The notes under the pieces: generated by a model | What the model was told of the DNA's origin: nothing | The model's input: only the letters and a program-made list of their open reading frames with translations | Database searches by the model: none | Source of the DNA: Cydia pomonella | Taxonomy: Eukaryota; Arthropoda; Insecta; Lepidoptera; Tortricidae | Direction: 5' to 3' | DNA: 64,000 bases | Assembly: GCF_033807575.1 (NCBI RefSeq) | Contig: NC_084721.1 | Span: 8,804,001-8,868,000, forward strand | In this document: one piece after another, positions 43,431 through 54,375 of the stretch | Position numbering within the stretch: the stretch's first letter is position 1 | Layout: each line of letters opens with the position of its first letter | Made by a program: the position numbers and the translations under genes

Positions 43431-44337
43431 CGGCCAAGTGCGAGTCGGACTCGCCCATGAAGGGTTCCGTACCATTTATGACGTATTAAAAAAAACTACT
43501 TACTAGATCTCGTTCAAACCAATTTTCGGTGGAAGTTTGCATGGTAATGTATATCATATATTTTTTTTAGATTTTTCATTCTGTTATTTTAGAAGTTACA
43601 GGGGGGGGGACACATTTTTTCACTTTGGAACTGTCTCTCGCGCAAACTATTCAGTTTAGAAAAAAATAATATTAGGAACCTAAATATCATTTTTGAAGAC
43701 CTATCCATAGATACCCCACACGTATGGATTTGATGAAAAAAAATTTTTTTTTTAATTTTATGACGTATTAAAAAAAAATTACTTACTAGATCTCGTTCAA
43801 ACCAATTTTCGGTGGTAGTTTGTATGGTAATGTATATCATATATTTTTTTTAGATTTTTCATTCTGTTATTTTAGAAGTTACGGGGGGGGGGGGGGGACA
43901 CATTTTACCACTTTGGAAGTGTCTCTCGCGCAAACTATTCAGTTTAGAAAAAAATGATATTAGAGGGACACACATTTTACCACTTTGGAAGTGTCTCTCG
44001 CGCAAACTATTCAGTTTAGAAAAAAATGATATTAGAAACCTCAATATCATTTTTAAAGACCTATCCATAGATACCCCACACGTGTATGGGTTTGATGAAA
44101 AAAGATTTTTTGAGTTTCAGTTCTTAGTATGGGGAGCTCCCAAAATTTATTGTTTTTTTTCTATTTTTGTGTAAAAATCCTAATGCGGTTCATAGAATAC
44201 ATCTACTTACCAAGTTTGAACAGTATAGCTCTTATAGTTTCGGAAAAAAGTGGCGGTGACATAATCGGACAGACAGACGGACATGACGAATCTATAAGGG
44301 TTCCGTTTTTTGCCATTTGGCTACGGAACCCTAAAAA
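43431..44337 (+). mobile_element. CGGCCAAG-family element, copy 2, internally duplicated
   Basis: Same start and end as copy 1 (4915), but longer because of internal tandem duplications. A unit starting TTATGACGTATTAAAA recurs after about 282 bp (43476 and 43758). A unit of about 72 bp (CACATTTTACCACTTTGGAA on) recurs at about 43898 and 43970. Two poly-G runs (about 43602-43610 and 43883-43895) sit at equivalent positions. Overlapping short frames are not genes. Confidence 0.88.
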
Positions 44338-45416
44338 TGATTTTGCTACCTACGTTTAAGGTCAGTAAATTAGCCGTGAAATATCCAGTCATCACCCACA
44401 GAGAGTTTTCAGCCGTATTTATAAATAAATTATATTTCAGTGACATGAGAATACTTTTAATTATAATTACGTGACAAATTTTTAAATTCAATGGATAAAT
44501 CTTATTTAAATTAAAACTTAAATTGTTCAGTATACTTGCTCTAACGGGAATTCTTAAACTATGTAAGACAAAGCTCGTATTATAAAAAAAACGCATTAAA
44601 TATACGACACGCGGAGGATTACAGAACTAATAAATGCATTTAATACATATAATACTGTGGCAGAATTTAAACAAAGTAGAACAAATTCTATGGTCTATAT
44701 GGAACGCCTTTTCATATTATACGGTAAAGTTCTCGTTTGCCGGAGACTTAAGGCAAACAACGATGCGAGGAACTTAAGCGAATTAGCATGTTTGCATGCG
44801 AGCGTCTGTGCCGTGCGCATTCAATAAGTTTTACAAACAGGAGATAAGCTAACATCGGCCAGATATCGAGTTTGTGGTTTTTTGTTTACGCTCACCGAAG
44901 GTGCGTGACGAGCCCCCCACAAGGGCGCTTCCCTTCTATAGGAGTAAGTAAATCTACTACGACGCTTGTTTTAGATTAGGTGTATCTGATTTACGGTTCA
45001 CGTAACATGGAGCAGTATAAAATGTGGTCACACGTCACACGATTATTGATGGATTGTGTTTTCCACGGGCTATTGCTATGAATAGATTGAGTTTGTTACA
45101 ATAAAACTTTACCTTATAGACAACTTAAAATATGGTATTAATTATTTGTGTAAATAATATGACCTTTGTATAATTTTATTTGATTTTATTTATTTGGGAA
45201 ACATACAGCACATAATAATACAATAAGGTACAAGATAAAGTTAGAACATAAGCCAACAGTTTCCACTTATAGCTAATACAAAATTCCTTTGCTCCGAAAA
45301 ACAGTACAATTATTGGGTATTTTATACGACGAAAAAAAGTTATAACACTTATAACGCCTAATCCATTAACTATCTTACTAAGACAACTCACTACCGTGAA
45401 TTGTGCATAAAATTAG
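44338..45416. other. AT-rich stretch, no supported gene
   Basis: 44321-44596 and 45176-45391 minus frames lack motifs. 44890-44945 is a small GC-rich patch of unknown nature. Confidence 0.45.
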
Positions 45417-45470
45417 AAGGGCTGACCCCAAATAAAATGGTATACAAGCCAGGAACAAGAAGAAGAAATG
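45417..45470 (+). mobile_element. RTE-like 3' tail scrap
   Basis: GGGCTGACCCCAAATAAAATGG is followed by AACAAGAAGAAGAAATG, like the GAA-type ends at 7552 and 47853. Too short to assign firmly. Confidence 0.4.
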
Positions 45471-45502
45471 AATTATGTATTTAAAAAAGCAAAGTTAACT
45501 TC

Positions 45503-45697
45503 CAGTACCCCTAGTGTAAATAAATTCGATTTTGAAACGTGACGTACGCGTTTGCGTTTAGTCTCATTTTGTATTGGATTTAGAAAGAGCGCGCCAAGCG
45601 GGACGTTTTGGAAACTCAAAATCCTATACAAAATGAGACTTAACGCAAACGCGTTCGTCACGTTATGATGTCGATAAAATTTACACAAGGGGTACTG
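45503..45697. mobile_element. 195-bp foldback MITE, copy 1
   Basis: Starts CAGTACCCCTAGTGTAA and ends TTACACAAGGGGTACTG. Inside, GTACGCGTTTGCGTTTAGTC...ATTTTGTAT and ATACAAAATGAGACTTAACG...CAAACGCG are also inverted, so almost the whole element pairs with itself around a GC-rich loop near AGAGCGCGCCAAGCGGGACG. The sister copy at 53509-53703 has exactly the same length. No coding. Confidence 0.92.
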
Positions 45698-46231
45698 ATC
45701 ACCTGCCTTAAGTATTAATAGGGACTTTATTGCATGTAAGCATAGTATTGTGACGAATACAAATTGGCAAATAGTGTGTTACACCTACGGCACGCTGAAA
45801 AAATACATGGACACATTATTAATGCAATTAATTTATAAAGTTGCCATACATTGCTGCTGAGTGTACGTACCTAAATTTCAATGCAAACGATTCCGTGATT
45901 CGGATATAAAATAAAAATTCTGCCAGAAGTTCAATATTGATATAAGTAAAAACGGTTTAGCGAGCTGCAAACAAGCGAGAACGGCTTTGACTTCATCCGA
46001 TTACTTTCTGTATTTACCGTTGCAGATGCACTGAAACTAAGCAAAGTTTAACTTAATTTTTAGCAACTTAGTACTGTTCATTGGTGCAGCGCACTCTACG
46101 AATGTGACTGGAACAAATACCAGTAATTAACTGGACTTTTTCTGACAAGTACCTACCAAGTTTTTACCTTTGATACTTTTCGTTATGCAATAAGAAAATT
46201 TAGCTTTAACAAATAAATGCTAAATATACCA
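45698..46231. other. No supported gene
   Basis: AT-rich with no motif. Confidence 0.45.
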
Positions 46232-46475
46232 CATCCCAGGTGGGGAAGTACCTCTACCTTCCAGAAAACCGCAGCCAAATAACACTAGACCCTACTCATA
46301 GTGTTGTGTATCTGCCGGTGAGTAAGGTTGCCAGAGCTCAACGAGGGTGCGGAGTGTTAGGGTCAGCAACGCGCATGTAACTCCTCTGGAGTTGCAGGCG
46401 TACATAGGCTACGGAGACTGCTTACCATCAGGCGGCCCGTATGCTTGTTTGCCACCGACGTAGTGTAAGAAAATA
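46232..46475 (+). mobile_element. Non-autonomous element with borrowed LINE 3' tail, copy 1
   Basis: The 5' body (GTGGGGAAGTACCTC, CAAATAACACTAGACCCTAC) matches the reverse complement of 63780-63875. The last 115 bp or so (TCAGCAACGCGCATGTAAC, TCTGGAGTTGCAGGCGTAC, GACTGCTTACCATCAGGCG) match the 3' end of the LINE at 21298 and 29749, including its terminal codons. No RT is encoded. This is the layout of a SINE or other parasite that recruits LINE machinery through a shared tail. Confidence 0.8.
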
Positions 46476-46590
46476 TATAAACTACATAGTCGTAAATAGA
46501 TACTATTTGCATTCCTATATTTAGGATTAGTTATTTCAATTCCAAATAAACCGGCATATTCGATAGCATAAACGAGCAAGAATAAAAAAC

Positions 46591-46850
46591 CGGCCAAGTG
46601 CGAGTCGGACTCGCGCACGAAGCGTTCCGTAACATTATTTATAAAAACGGCACAACAATCACGTTTGTTGTATGGGAGCCCCCTTAAATATTTATTTTAG
46701 TATTTGTTGTTAAAGCGCCAACAGAAATACATCCTCTGTGAAAATTTCAACTGTCTACCTATCACGGTTCATAAGATACAGCCTGGTGACAGACGGACAG
46801 CGGAGTTTTAGCAATAGGGTCCCGTTTTACCCTTTGGGTACGGAACCCTA
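46591..46850 (+). mobile_element. CGGCCAAG-family element, copy 3 (short form)
   Basis: About 260 bp from CGGCCAAGTGCGAGTCGGAC to GGGTACGGAACCCTA. The long middle with poly-G is absent. Followed by copy 4 after only a few A residues. Confidence 0.85.
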
Positions 46851-46857
46851 AAAAAAC

Positions 46858-47067
46858 CGGACAAGTGCAAGTCGGACTCGTACACTGAGGGTTCCGTACT
46901 TTTTAGTATTTGTTGTTATAGCGGCAACAGAAATACATCATTTGTGAAAATTTTAACTGTCTAGCTATCACGGTACATGAGATACAGCCTGGTGGCAGAT
47001 GGACGGACGGACAGCGGAGTTTTAGTAATAGGGTCCCGTTTTACCCTTTGGGTACGGAACCCTAAAA
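46858..47067 (+). mobile_element. CGGCCAAG-family element, copy 4, in tandem
   Basis: Shorter sister of copy 3 (shared AGCGGAGTTTTAG, AATAGGGTCCCGTTTTACCC), with a diverged start (CGGACAAGTGCAAGTCGGAC). The same-orientation tandem suggests local duplication or repeated insertion at the A-rich end. Confidence 0.85.
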
Positions 47068-47759
47068 ATTAGACGTCAGTAATTCGCATTAAGACACATA
47101 TGGGTATATGCTTACATACGCAATAAAGTAAACGTTAAAGTAGCGTCTTTCCACAGACCCAATTGTGTGTTGATGACAGAAAACAGTTATTTTACTCCCT
47201 TAAAATAATAGCTTAACAATAGAGGTGAGAATCATCTAACAACTGTCGATCGTAAGAAGAAAACACAAACATTGCCAGTGGGCCATCGATCTCGTATAGA
47301 CGAGTTTAATCGCTAAGCAACGGCGGGGGGCAGCCCCACCACCCACGGCGAGATTAAATGCTACAAAAACATAGAATTTTCTCCCTCTGCGCTTGAAAAA
47401 GTGTAGAGATGAGTATTTATGATTTAAGCAAATACGAGATAAATTTTGACGGTGTGTACAAAGAAAGTTTGAGAAGAGTGCTAACGATGCTTTAGGCTAA
47501 TTTTTTGTCAGTATATTTTTAGCACGCGGTAAAACTTACTTATGCAGATTAGACTGAGTTTATTTTAGCAATAGTACCTCTTACTACAACAAGTAGAAAT
47601 ATGCCCCTCGGAATAATTAAAAAGATATTGGGCCACAGAAAGAGGATTATCAAAAAAATGTTGCTCTCTCATTACACTTGTTCGTAAAACCTGATAAAGC
47701 ACGAAAGAGACAACTAATATGGTTCGAACAACTGGTAAAATAACGCTTCGTAATCTCTA
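47068..47759. other. No supported gene
   Basis: AT-rich; a GC-rich patch at 47318-47355 (ACGGCGGGGGGCAGCCCCAC) is unassigned. Confidence 0.4.
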
Positions 47760-47865
47760 AGATCCTGTTTACTGTACTGTGTACTGTTCTGTGTACTGTG
47801 TATGTGTGTAGATGCTGTATCTGTAAGATCCTGTTTGGGTCACTGAGCCAGTGAAGAAGAAGAAG
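47760..47865 (+). mobile_element. RTE-type LINE 3' untranslated scrap with 8-bp TSD
   Basis: Ends TTTGGGTCACTGAGCCAGTG then GAAGAAGAAGAA. AATCTCTA at 47752-47759 recurs at 47866-47873. The small size reflects extreme 5' truncation. Internally, AAGATCCTGTTT occurs twice. Confidence 0.6.
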
Positions 47866-47873
47866 AATCTCTA

Positions 47874-48499
47874 GTTCTCTTTCAAATCTTCACTAAAAAG
47901 AAACAAATTTAAGAAGAATTTTTACTTAAAAAGAAGGCTTACTTACATACATTTTCTATGAATGGTTGACATGATGATGTTTACGAGTATAAGTTCAAAG
48001 TCTACTTACTTAAAACAAGTTATTATTGAGAAAATATAATTTCAAAATACGTGTTTTGTTGAGAATCGGTATATCCTGCCCTAATTCTCATTCGATTTTA
48101 CTGTCCTACTTGACATTGTTTTGCTTCGAAAAAAATACAACATAGACTAAGTAGTTAGCTCCGAGACGCTTTAAGTGTTGCGAAACTCAGCTAAGTGTAA
48201 GGGCTAAATAAAAACAATGGAGAATAATGACCCAAACAGAAAACTGATACGGTCTTTGTTGGAAAATATGTTGTTACAGTAAATATAAGGTAAACCTCAG
48301 ATAAGGTATAGTGAATCGCTGCAAATTATACTACTTAATGATTATTGGCTTTAACTGGATGAGCTTATTAGACTTCAGGTACTTATTTATTGAGACTATC
48401 TTCCATACATTATACGAAATTGTATAGTCTGTTGATGAACTAGTTGAATGGCGGTGCTTTTTAATAGAAGCTAGGTTCGCTTGTGACTAAATCTAGCAC
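47874..48499. other. No supported gene
   Basis: AT-rich, no signals. Confidence 0.45.
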
Positions 48500-48585
48500 T
48501 TAAATTGAGCCTACCGAGCAGTAAAAGGCGGGCGACTTTCATACTAGGAGGTCATGGGTTCAAACCCAAACTCCAGCATTAATGA
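48500..48585 (+). mobile_element. Degenerate tRNA-derived SINE or tRNA pseudogene
   Basis: GCCTACCGAGCAGTAAAAGG (A-box region), CGACTTTCATACTAGGAGGT and the B-box-like GGGTTCAAACCC lie in tRNA order. The acceptor and anticodon arms do not pair well and it lacks a polymerase III terminator, so it is not a functional tRNA gene. A better-preserved 5' half lies at 59160-59207 (-). Confidence 0.7.
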
Positions 48586-48660
48586 TTTATTTGTCTTTTT
48601 ATAGCATAGTTTACCTCAAACAATAAATTACTTTGTCGATTAGTAAATTTGGATCAAGAC

Positions 48661-48760
48661 ATTATTTATTTATTTAATCTTTATTGCACAAAAGAAAACC
48701 TTATAGTACAAAAGGCGGACTTAATGCCATGAGGCATTCTCTACCAGTCAACCTTTTGCC
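48661..48760 (-). mobile_element. LINE 3' end with hairpin (TTTATTGCACA type)
   Basis: On the minus strand it reads GGTTGACTGGTAGAG, a hairpin with stem AATGCC/GGCATT (48738-48733 with 48728-48723), AAGTCCGCCTTT, then TTTTCTTTTGTGCAATAAAG and AAATAAATAAATAA. This is a well-known lepidopteran LINE 3' end. Coding part absent. Confidence 0.75.
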
Positions 48761-48790
48761 ATGGTACAAAAAAAATATCCTAACAAACAG

Positions 48791-49233
48791 CCCGCGGAGC
48801 CAACGTGCCAATCGTCAACGCTCCGTGGCGTAGCGTAGTCACTCTTCTATATACTCGTATAGTCCTCCTCATCATTTTCGATGACGGCGACCCTAAATAA
48901 ACATTATGGACGTTGTCTAGCATAAGCCCTAATGTGGCTGGCCAGGCCGAATTTGCTTTTAAATACTCTATTGCACGCATGACATTAAACTTGGCCAGCT
49001 GCGTTGAACGTGTACACATAGGAGGGCTTAGGTCTCTCTTTCCGTAACTAGCGTTTTATGTTTAGGCTAGTGAGGAACTTACTGGACGGAGGCCTTCTTG
49101 GCGTTCTACCATCCATAACGGTGTCAAAACTTTTTAATATAACCGCCTCACTCTTCTATACTATTAGTGCGACAGTGACAGTTGCGTTTCGTTCGCTACA
49201 GAGCGTAAAAGATTGGAATATTGGCTCCGCGGG
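48791..49233. mobile_element. Foldback MITE split by a LINE fragment
   Basis: The ends CCCGCGGAGCCAA (48791) and TTGGCTCCGCGGG (49221-49233) are perfect inverted repeats, and complementarity continues through CCAATC and ACGCTC. Without the inner insertion the element would be only about 134 bp. CAG flanks both sides, which could be a 3-bp TSD or chance. The 88-codon frame at 49058-49324 crosses the junction and is not a gene. Confidence 0.8.
48852..49148 (-). mobile_element. LINE 3' fragment with C2H2-like finger, inserted with 12-bp TSD
   Basis: CACTCTTCTATA at 48840-48851 and 49149-49160 is an exact 12-bp TSD within the MITE. On the minus strand the insert encodes CHACNRVFKSKFGLASHIRA, then YARQRP and a stop: a C-X2-C...H finger at the C terminus, a feature of several LINE proteins. 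The 3' untranslated part matches 4645-4742. A stop codon precedes the finger, so the copy is dead. Confidence 0.8.
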
Positions 49234-51095
49234 CAGAAATACTGTAGCCAATAATCATTTTAGTAATATTGATGTGACAATGGTAATTTATCATCACTTA
49301 ATTTTAACCCAAGCATCAATTTAGTTTAGTAGTATTTAACCAATTGTAACAATTGAAAACTGTGACATACCTATCAGTGACATTTCGAAAATCGATCGTC
49401 CAAGATAGTACTTGCGTTTAGTAGCAAATATATTAACTCATAATAAACACTAGTCAGTATGTACACGCTCGTAGGGGCCTTATCAAATAAAAATAAACCA
49501 TTGATTATCTACAAAATGGAGTTAATTAGAATACCGGTTGTACATGTCTTTGAGAAAGATATCAAACACAAGGTACCTTCGTAACCAAATACAAATATGT
49601 GTATTGTAAAAGAGATACGGTCTAGCTGAGTTGGGGAATGTAAACGCTCCAGGTAGATTTCTTATTTTATTTGATTTTTTAAACGTTCAGCAAGATTACA
49701 GAAATATCGACTGACCCAGATGCTTGACACTTTCAGAATGAAATCGCCTACAGACCTTTATTCCTTCAGCAGGGCAATAGTTTTGAATTCAAATAATCTA
49801 TCAAGAGACTGTGGTATCATAATTTTGTAATTTTTTTTATTTTTTAGCTGCTATAATTCTAGACAAAGAAAATCTTATAACTTATTATCAATCCGTTGAA
49901 TGCAACAAAAATGTGCCAATACTAGACAGGCCGTGAATTGGCATACAGATGGGCGGTTCACACTCAATGCTCCAATCGAAATACTCCAACAATTCCTCAC
50001 GTTTTGTGAATTTGTCACTTTCGATTTCAAAATCGTGAATTCATTTAGCGTCAGGAATTCGATAACGATTTTATTATTTGTAGTTATTAACGAGAGAATG
50101 ATATGTTTGATTTCACACCTAGTCGTATTTTATTTAACCGGCTGGTTTTAAAAACTGTTTCGACTTGTTTCGATAATATATTTAATATTTTTTTATTTAA
50201 GTAAGTAAGACGCGAGTTACGGCAAGTAATGTTTGATATTCTGACAATGTTTTATCAAACTTTCGGCCCCAATTCTTATGAAATGATATATGTAGGTATA
50301 ATGCAGATATTTATATTTCTTGGACCGTTGAGCATAATGTCATAACTAAGTGTAATGATAGCCTAATACGTACCTAAAATGCATCTATTATCAACCCGAA
50401 TACCCGAATTACTAAAACTTTATATTTCATGTTTACATTTGAGCACTCAAATAGTTATAACTAATCTATCTCTATGTCAAAGCTAAGAAGTTTTGTTTCC
50501 ACTTTTAATATTTCCAATAACTCTAAGTATTTTAGAAACCCGATTTTTTTTAAAGCTAATATTTCACTTATAATTATACAGAAAACAACTTTAACCACCA
50601 CATATCAGACGAACTCGGGCATGACTATAGCTATTTAATATGTTTTGATGGAAGTGCGTAAAGTAAGTTGTTATGTACAAGTCTTGAGATGTCATTTATG
50701 AGCCATAGGCACGTATGTACCCATTTACATACGTGCCCGTCCCTTTAGAAATCAATAGTTTAATCCATTTTCCATTACAAAATGTCGAATTGTTTCAGTC
50801 GTCGCTTAGGTCGTATAGTTATTGTATGTTGTCATATTTTGGAAAAACGTGAGCCTGCAACTAAAAATCGCTTTGATGTGGGGATACATTCATGTTTGTT
50901 TAGTTTTATTTGATATTCGTTTCGATCGCGACCAAATAAAATGTTTTAGTTTTCATGTTTTGTGTAAAAAAAGAGGACGCTTTTAATTTTTTACTGGGCT
51001 TTAGAGAACAGAATGTTTGTAAAGGCAATGCAAGCGAGCAAATTAAATATCACGAATAGGTATACAACATTGGAACAGGTAACATGATCATTACA
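49234..51095. other. AT-rich stretch, no supported gene
   Basis: About 1.9 kb without motifs; the frame at 49900-50151 is short and unrecognised. Confidence 0.5.
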
Positions 51096-51189
51096 AATTA
51101 CAAACATTTATTCAGCAAATGCCACAGGGTCACATTTACATGTCCATTTTTACAAACAATAAAAATACAAAAAACAATTACAAATATGG

Positions 51190-51450
51190 TCATGACGACC
51201 GGTGTGGCCTAGTGGGTAGTGAACCTGCCTATGAAGCTGATGGTCCCGGGTTCAAATCCTGGTAAGAGCATATTTTTGTGTGATGAACCCAGATATTTGT
51301 TTCTGAGTCATGGGTGTTTTCTATGTATTTATAATTATATATTATATATATCGTTGTCTAGGTACCTACGACACAAGCCTTATTGAGCTTTCTGTGGGAC
51401 TTAGTCAATTTGTGTAATAATGTCATATAATATTTATTATTTATTTTATT
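51190..51450 (+). mobile_element. tRNA-derived SINE, copy 2, nested
   Basis: CGACCGGTGTGGCCTAGTGG (A-box region, from 51196) and GGTTCAAATCC (51249-51259, B box), with the same body as copy 1 and a TTATTTATTTTATT tail. ATATGG at 51184-51189 and 51451-51456 is the TSD, and the host repeat resumes exactly there. Confidence 0.9.
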
Positions 51451-51605
51451 ATATGGAATCGATGAAATAATATATACTTTATTAGAGTATGTATACTGTC
51501 TCTAAATGTCAAATTACACAAAAAAACTATGATAAAAAAATAAAATTAACAAATACTAAAATTCTTTAGAGATGTATAAGTATCGAAGTGTCAGAGATAA
51601 TATAT

Positions 51606-51608
<3 letters not shown>

Positions 51609-51649
<41 letters not shown>
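51609..51649. repeat. (AT)n microsatellite
   Basis: About 20 AT units in an uninterrupted run. Confidence 0.95.
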
Positions 51650-51652
<3 letters not shown>

Positions 51653-51839
51653 TTATCCTTAGAGATGTAGAGGGTCTCCAAGGCTTGAATTCTTATATAA
51701 ATAATTAAAAGACAAAAAAATAAATCAGACAAGAATCGAATGAAGTGTCAATTACAGAATGAATTAACACTACCTACTGTACAGATTAAATGATCATGGT
51801 ATACAAAAGCAAATACAAGCTTACACAAGCACACACATT

Positions 51840-51878
51840 TACTCTCTCAAAATAATAAACTATTATTTTGAGAGAGTA
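51840..51878. repeat. Perfect 18-bp hairpin with 3-nt loop
   Basis: TACTCTCTCAAAATAATA (51840-51857), loop AAC, TATTATTTTGAGAGAGTA (51861-51878). It could form a very stable stem or be the centre of a foldback element. Confidence 0.95.
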
Positions 51879-53508
51879 CATTGTTAAAGAAGCTACAACG
51901 TGACCAATAGGTGGACGAGTTAGTTTGAGAGCGGACCCGTCAGGGGAGGCCTCGAAGATAGGAAATTAATCAATTATATAGGTCGCTTAAAATACTTTTA
52001 CGCGAGACAACAAATTCAAAACAACCAACCTCCCAGTTACTTTAATTTATGACTTATGTAGGCATAAACATATTATTAAAACTATTTTAACCCTACTCGC
52101 CACAACTAATCTCATAATTGGTTCGTCTCAACAAATTACAAAAATGTCAACAATCATTGTTAGGTAACATCCCGCCTATTTGTATATTTTTTAATTGAAA
52201 AAAAATGCCAAAGGCATTTTTCAATACCGCTTAAAAGCGCTTTACAACATCAGATTCTGGAACTATAAACGAACGGATTGGTTGAGTGTCAACTAATGTT
52301 TGTCGAAATGTAACCTACACTGACCAGGTGTACTACTAAGCGACTATTTTCTAGCAAAAATTTAAACCATTTATTGTCTTATTTCCGAGAAGTAGCGTTA
52401 AAAGTACATACTTGACAGTTAAAAAATGTACTTAAGACTCAGGCTCCACAAATTAATAAAAAAAGACGTGTGGCACTCGGGGACTGCCGCGGTAAAGCTA
52501 TTGCATAGCATTTTGTATCAACTTATGCAATTATAATTATTTATTTATTTTATTTATGCAGTATTTCTTTTTCTTTGATATTAATACCACCATAACCAAC
52601 CACCAGTAAACCAGTATAACGATATGATCTCAGTTGATAGGGATCTCGAGGTTTCACTTCTGATGGTTTTTCGGAAAAGACAAGTACGCTTGACAAGAGA
52701 TAATGTAAACACTGGTAATTCGTAGTTACTCCTGGTATTTATATATTCCAATCGTTCACCGAGCGCACGACTCAAGATAACCAATATAAAAGTGTGAACC
52801 TTGTTTATTCATAGTTACGATACGTATACGGATTCACTTATATTGGACAAGTTGTAAGTCATGGGAATAAGCGCCTTCGCCTGTTTTAAAGTGAGGGAAC
52901 TAGCACGAAAAACTGACTTATGAACTCGACGCCAAAGCGGCAAACGCTTTCTAATTCAAAAGTTATAATGTGTTGACGGACTTGCCTTGTAGACGGTCTT
53001 GCCCACAGTGACCTTATATTAAAATAAAAACCGGTTACATTCTATAGTTTCAAGGAATAGGAGCACATGATTTAAAAAGTTGCATTATTTATAAAAAAAA
53101 TTGCTGACTCGGGCATGCATGCACTGCATGAAGCGGGCATGCCTACTTGACACTCGGATAAACGTGTTTCTCACATGGGTAATGCATTATTTAGCTGTCG
53201 CGCTCACTCAATAACAAGGAAATTTTTAATTTTATTTAGAAAAAATATGTTTTCAAATGTTATAATAGTACTTACGAATGAAAAGTGATACCGTGAGCTT
53301 TGTTTTTGTGCTTGGAGCTATTGAAGCACTGGAAAAAGGCGCAACACGGCATTCTTTGGCAATATTTTATCGAATTTGATGACAATGTTGACACTTCAGC
53401 GTCACCCATACGACTAATTCAATATAGGTCCCGGAACCTATATTTTGTGGCTCACGATCGACCGCCTGGTACCTCATCTACCCCTATTACGTACATCAAT
53501 GATACATA
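51879..53508. other. No supported gene; repeat scraps
   Basis: 51905-51960 resembles 19764-19810. 52195-52255 has short inverted words (AAATGCC/GGCATTT). No coding signature; the frame 53300-53548 runs into the MITE. Confidence 0.45.
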
Positions 53509-53703
53509 CAGTACCCCTAGTGTAACTAGATTCGATTTTGAAACGTGACGTACGCGTTTGCGTTTAGTCTCATTTTGTATGGGTTTTTGAACAGCGCGCC
53601 AAGCGGGACGTTTTGGAAAGTCAAAAATCTCATACAAAATGACACTTAACGCAAACGCGTTCGTCACGTTATGATGTCGATCAAAGTTACACTAGGGGTA
53701 CTG
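53509..53703. mobile_element. 195-bp foldback MITE, copy 2
   Basis: Same length and ends as 45503-45697 (CAGTACCCCTAGTGTAA / TTACACTAGGGGTACTG, here a perfect 17-bp inverted repeat). Same orientation. Confidence 0.92.
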
Positions 53704-54169
53704 ATTACTATAAACAGCTGCTTATGTATTTGTCCGATTTCGGAGCAGCTCGTCTCGATTCGTGCGAGTTTCGTAGAGTAGTACCATAGAAATAGGATAG
53801 TATAGAACGACTGTCAAACTTCAAAAGTGTGACCAAAAATGAAATGCAAGTGTGTGCGTAAATTGTCTATGTACGAACAAAAATAGTGATGTCATGTTAC
53901 AACATATTAATAATCTATCGATGTTTAACTGCTTTATCGACTACTTTTTCAAATGTGTTTGTTTTTATAAAAAATGTAATAGGTATGAGTATTATTACTA
54001 CTATTAGACCTTATTAGCGCCTTTAGTACCTTTAATTTTCTTTTACAGCGGACGCATAGTAAATAACAATACTGATAGTGATAACCGAGGCTACAGTTAC
54101 AGTCGTTTCAGTCAGCATCAAAATGGTCAAATATATAGGTACACATGTGTCACAATGGTCAAATATATA
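53704..54169. other. No supported gene
   Basis: Around 54112-54165 CAGTCAGCATCAAAATGG and two CAATGGTCAAATATATA-like units form a short direct repeat. Confidence 0.45.
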
Positions 54170-54360
54170 TTGTTACTTATTTTACAGTACATATGGAGCT
54201 ACTTTACCGCACTAGTGCGATAATTAGCACATTACGTAACTATATCGAACATTTTAAGGGCCATATGTATTGTAATACATTTGCGAATAGTTAATTCGAA
54301 ACTCGTGTCGACTTAAAATCGTATCGCCACTCATTGCGATTTTTTATTTTTCTCACCTGG
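54170..54360 (+). repeat. TACCGCACTAGTGCG dispersed repeat
   Basis: TACCGCACTAGTGCGATAAT, AACATTTTAAGGGCCATATG and TCGAAACTCGTGTCGA occur in the order of a common lepidopteran non-autonomous repeat as I remember it. Single copy here. Confidence 0.5.
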
Positions 54361-54375
54361 TTTGGTGTTCTGGGA

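Larger units (their letters stand above)
51096..51760 (-). mobile_element. LINE-tail repeat T, copy 3, split by a SINE
   Basis: 51096-51189 and 51451-51760 match the order of copies at 12396 and 21085/22561. A later (AT)n expansion at 51609-51649 lies in the right part. Confidence 0.75.

Noticed and set aside
48500..48585. Functional tRNA gene
   Set aside because: A- and B-box-like words are present but arms do not pair and no terminator follows; better read as SINE-derived.
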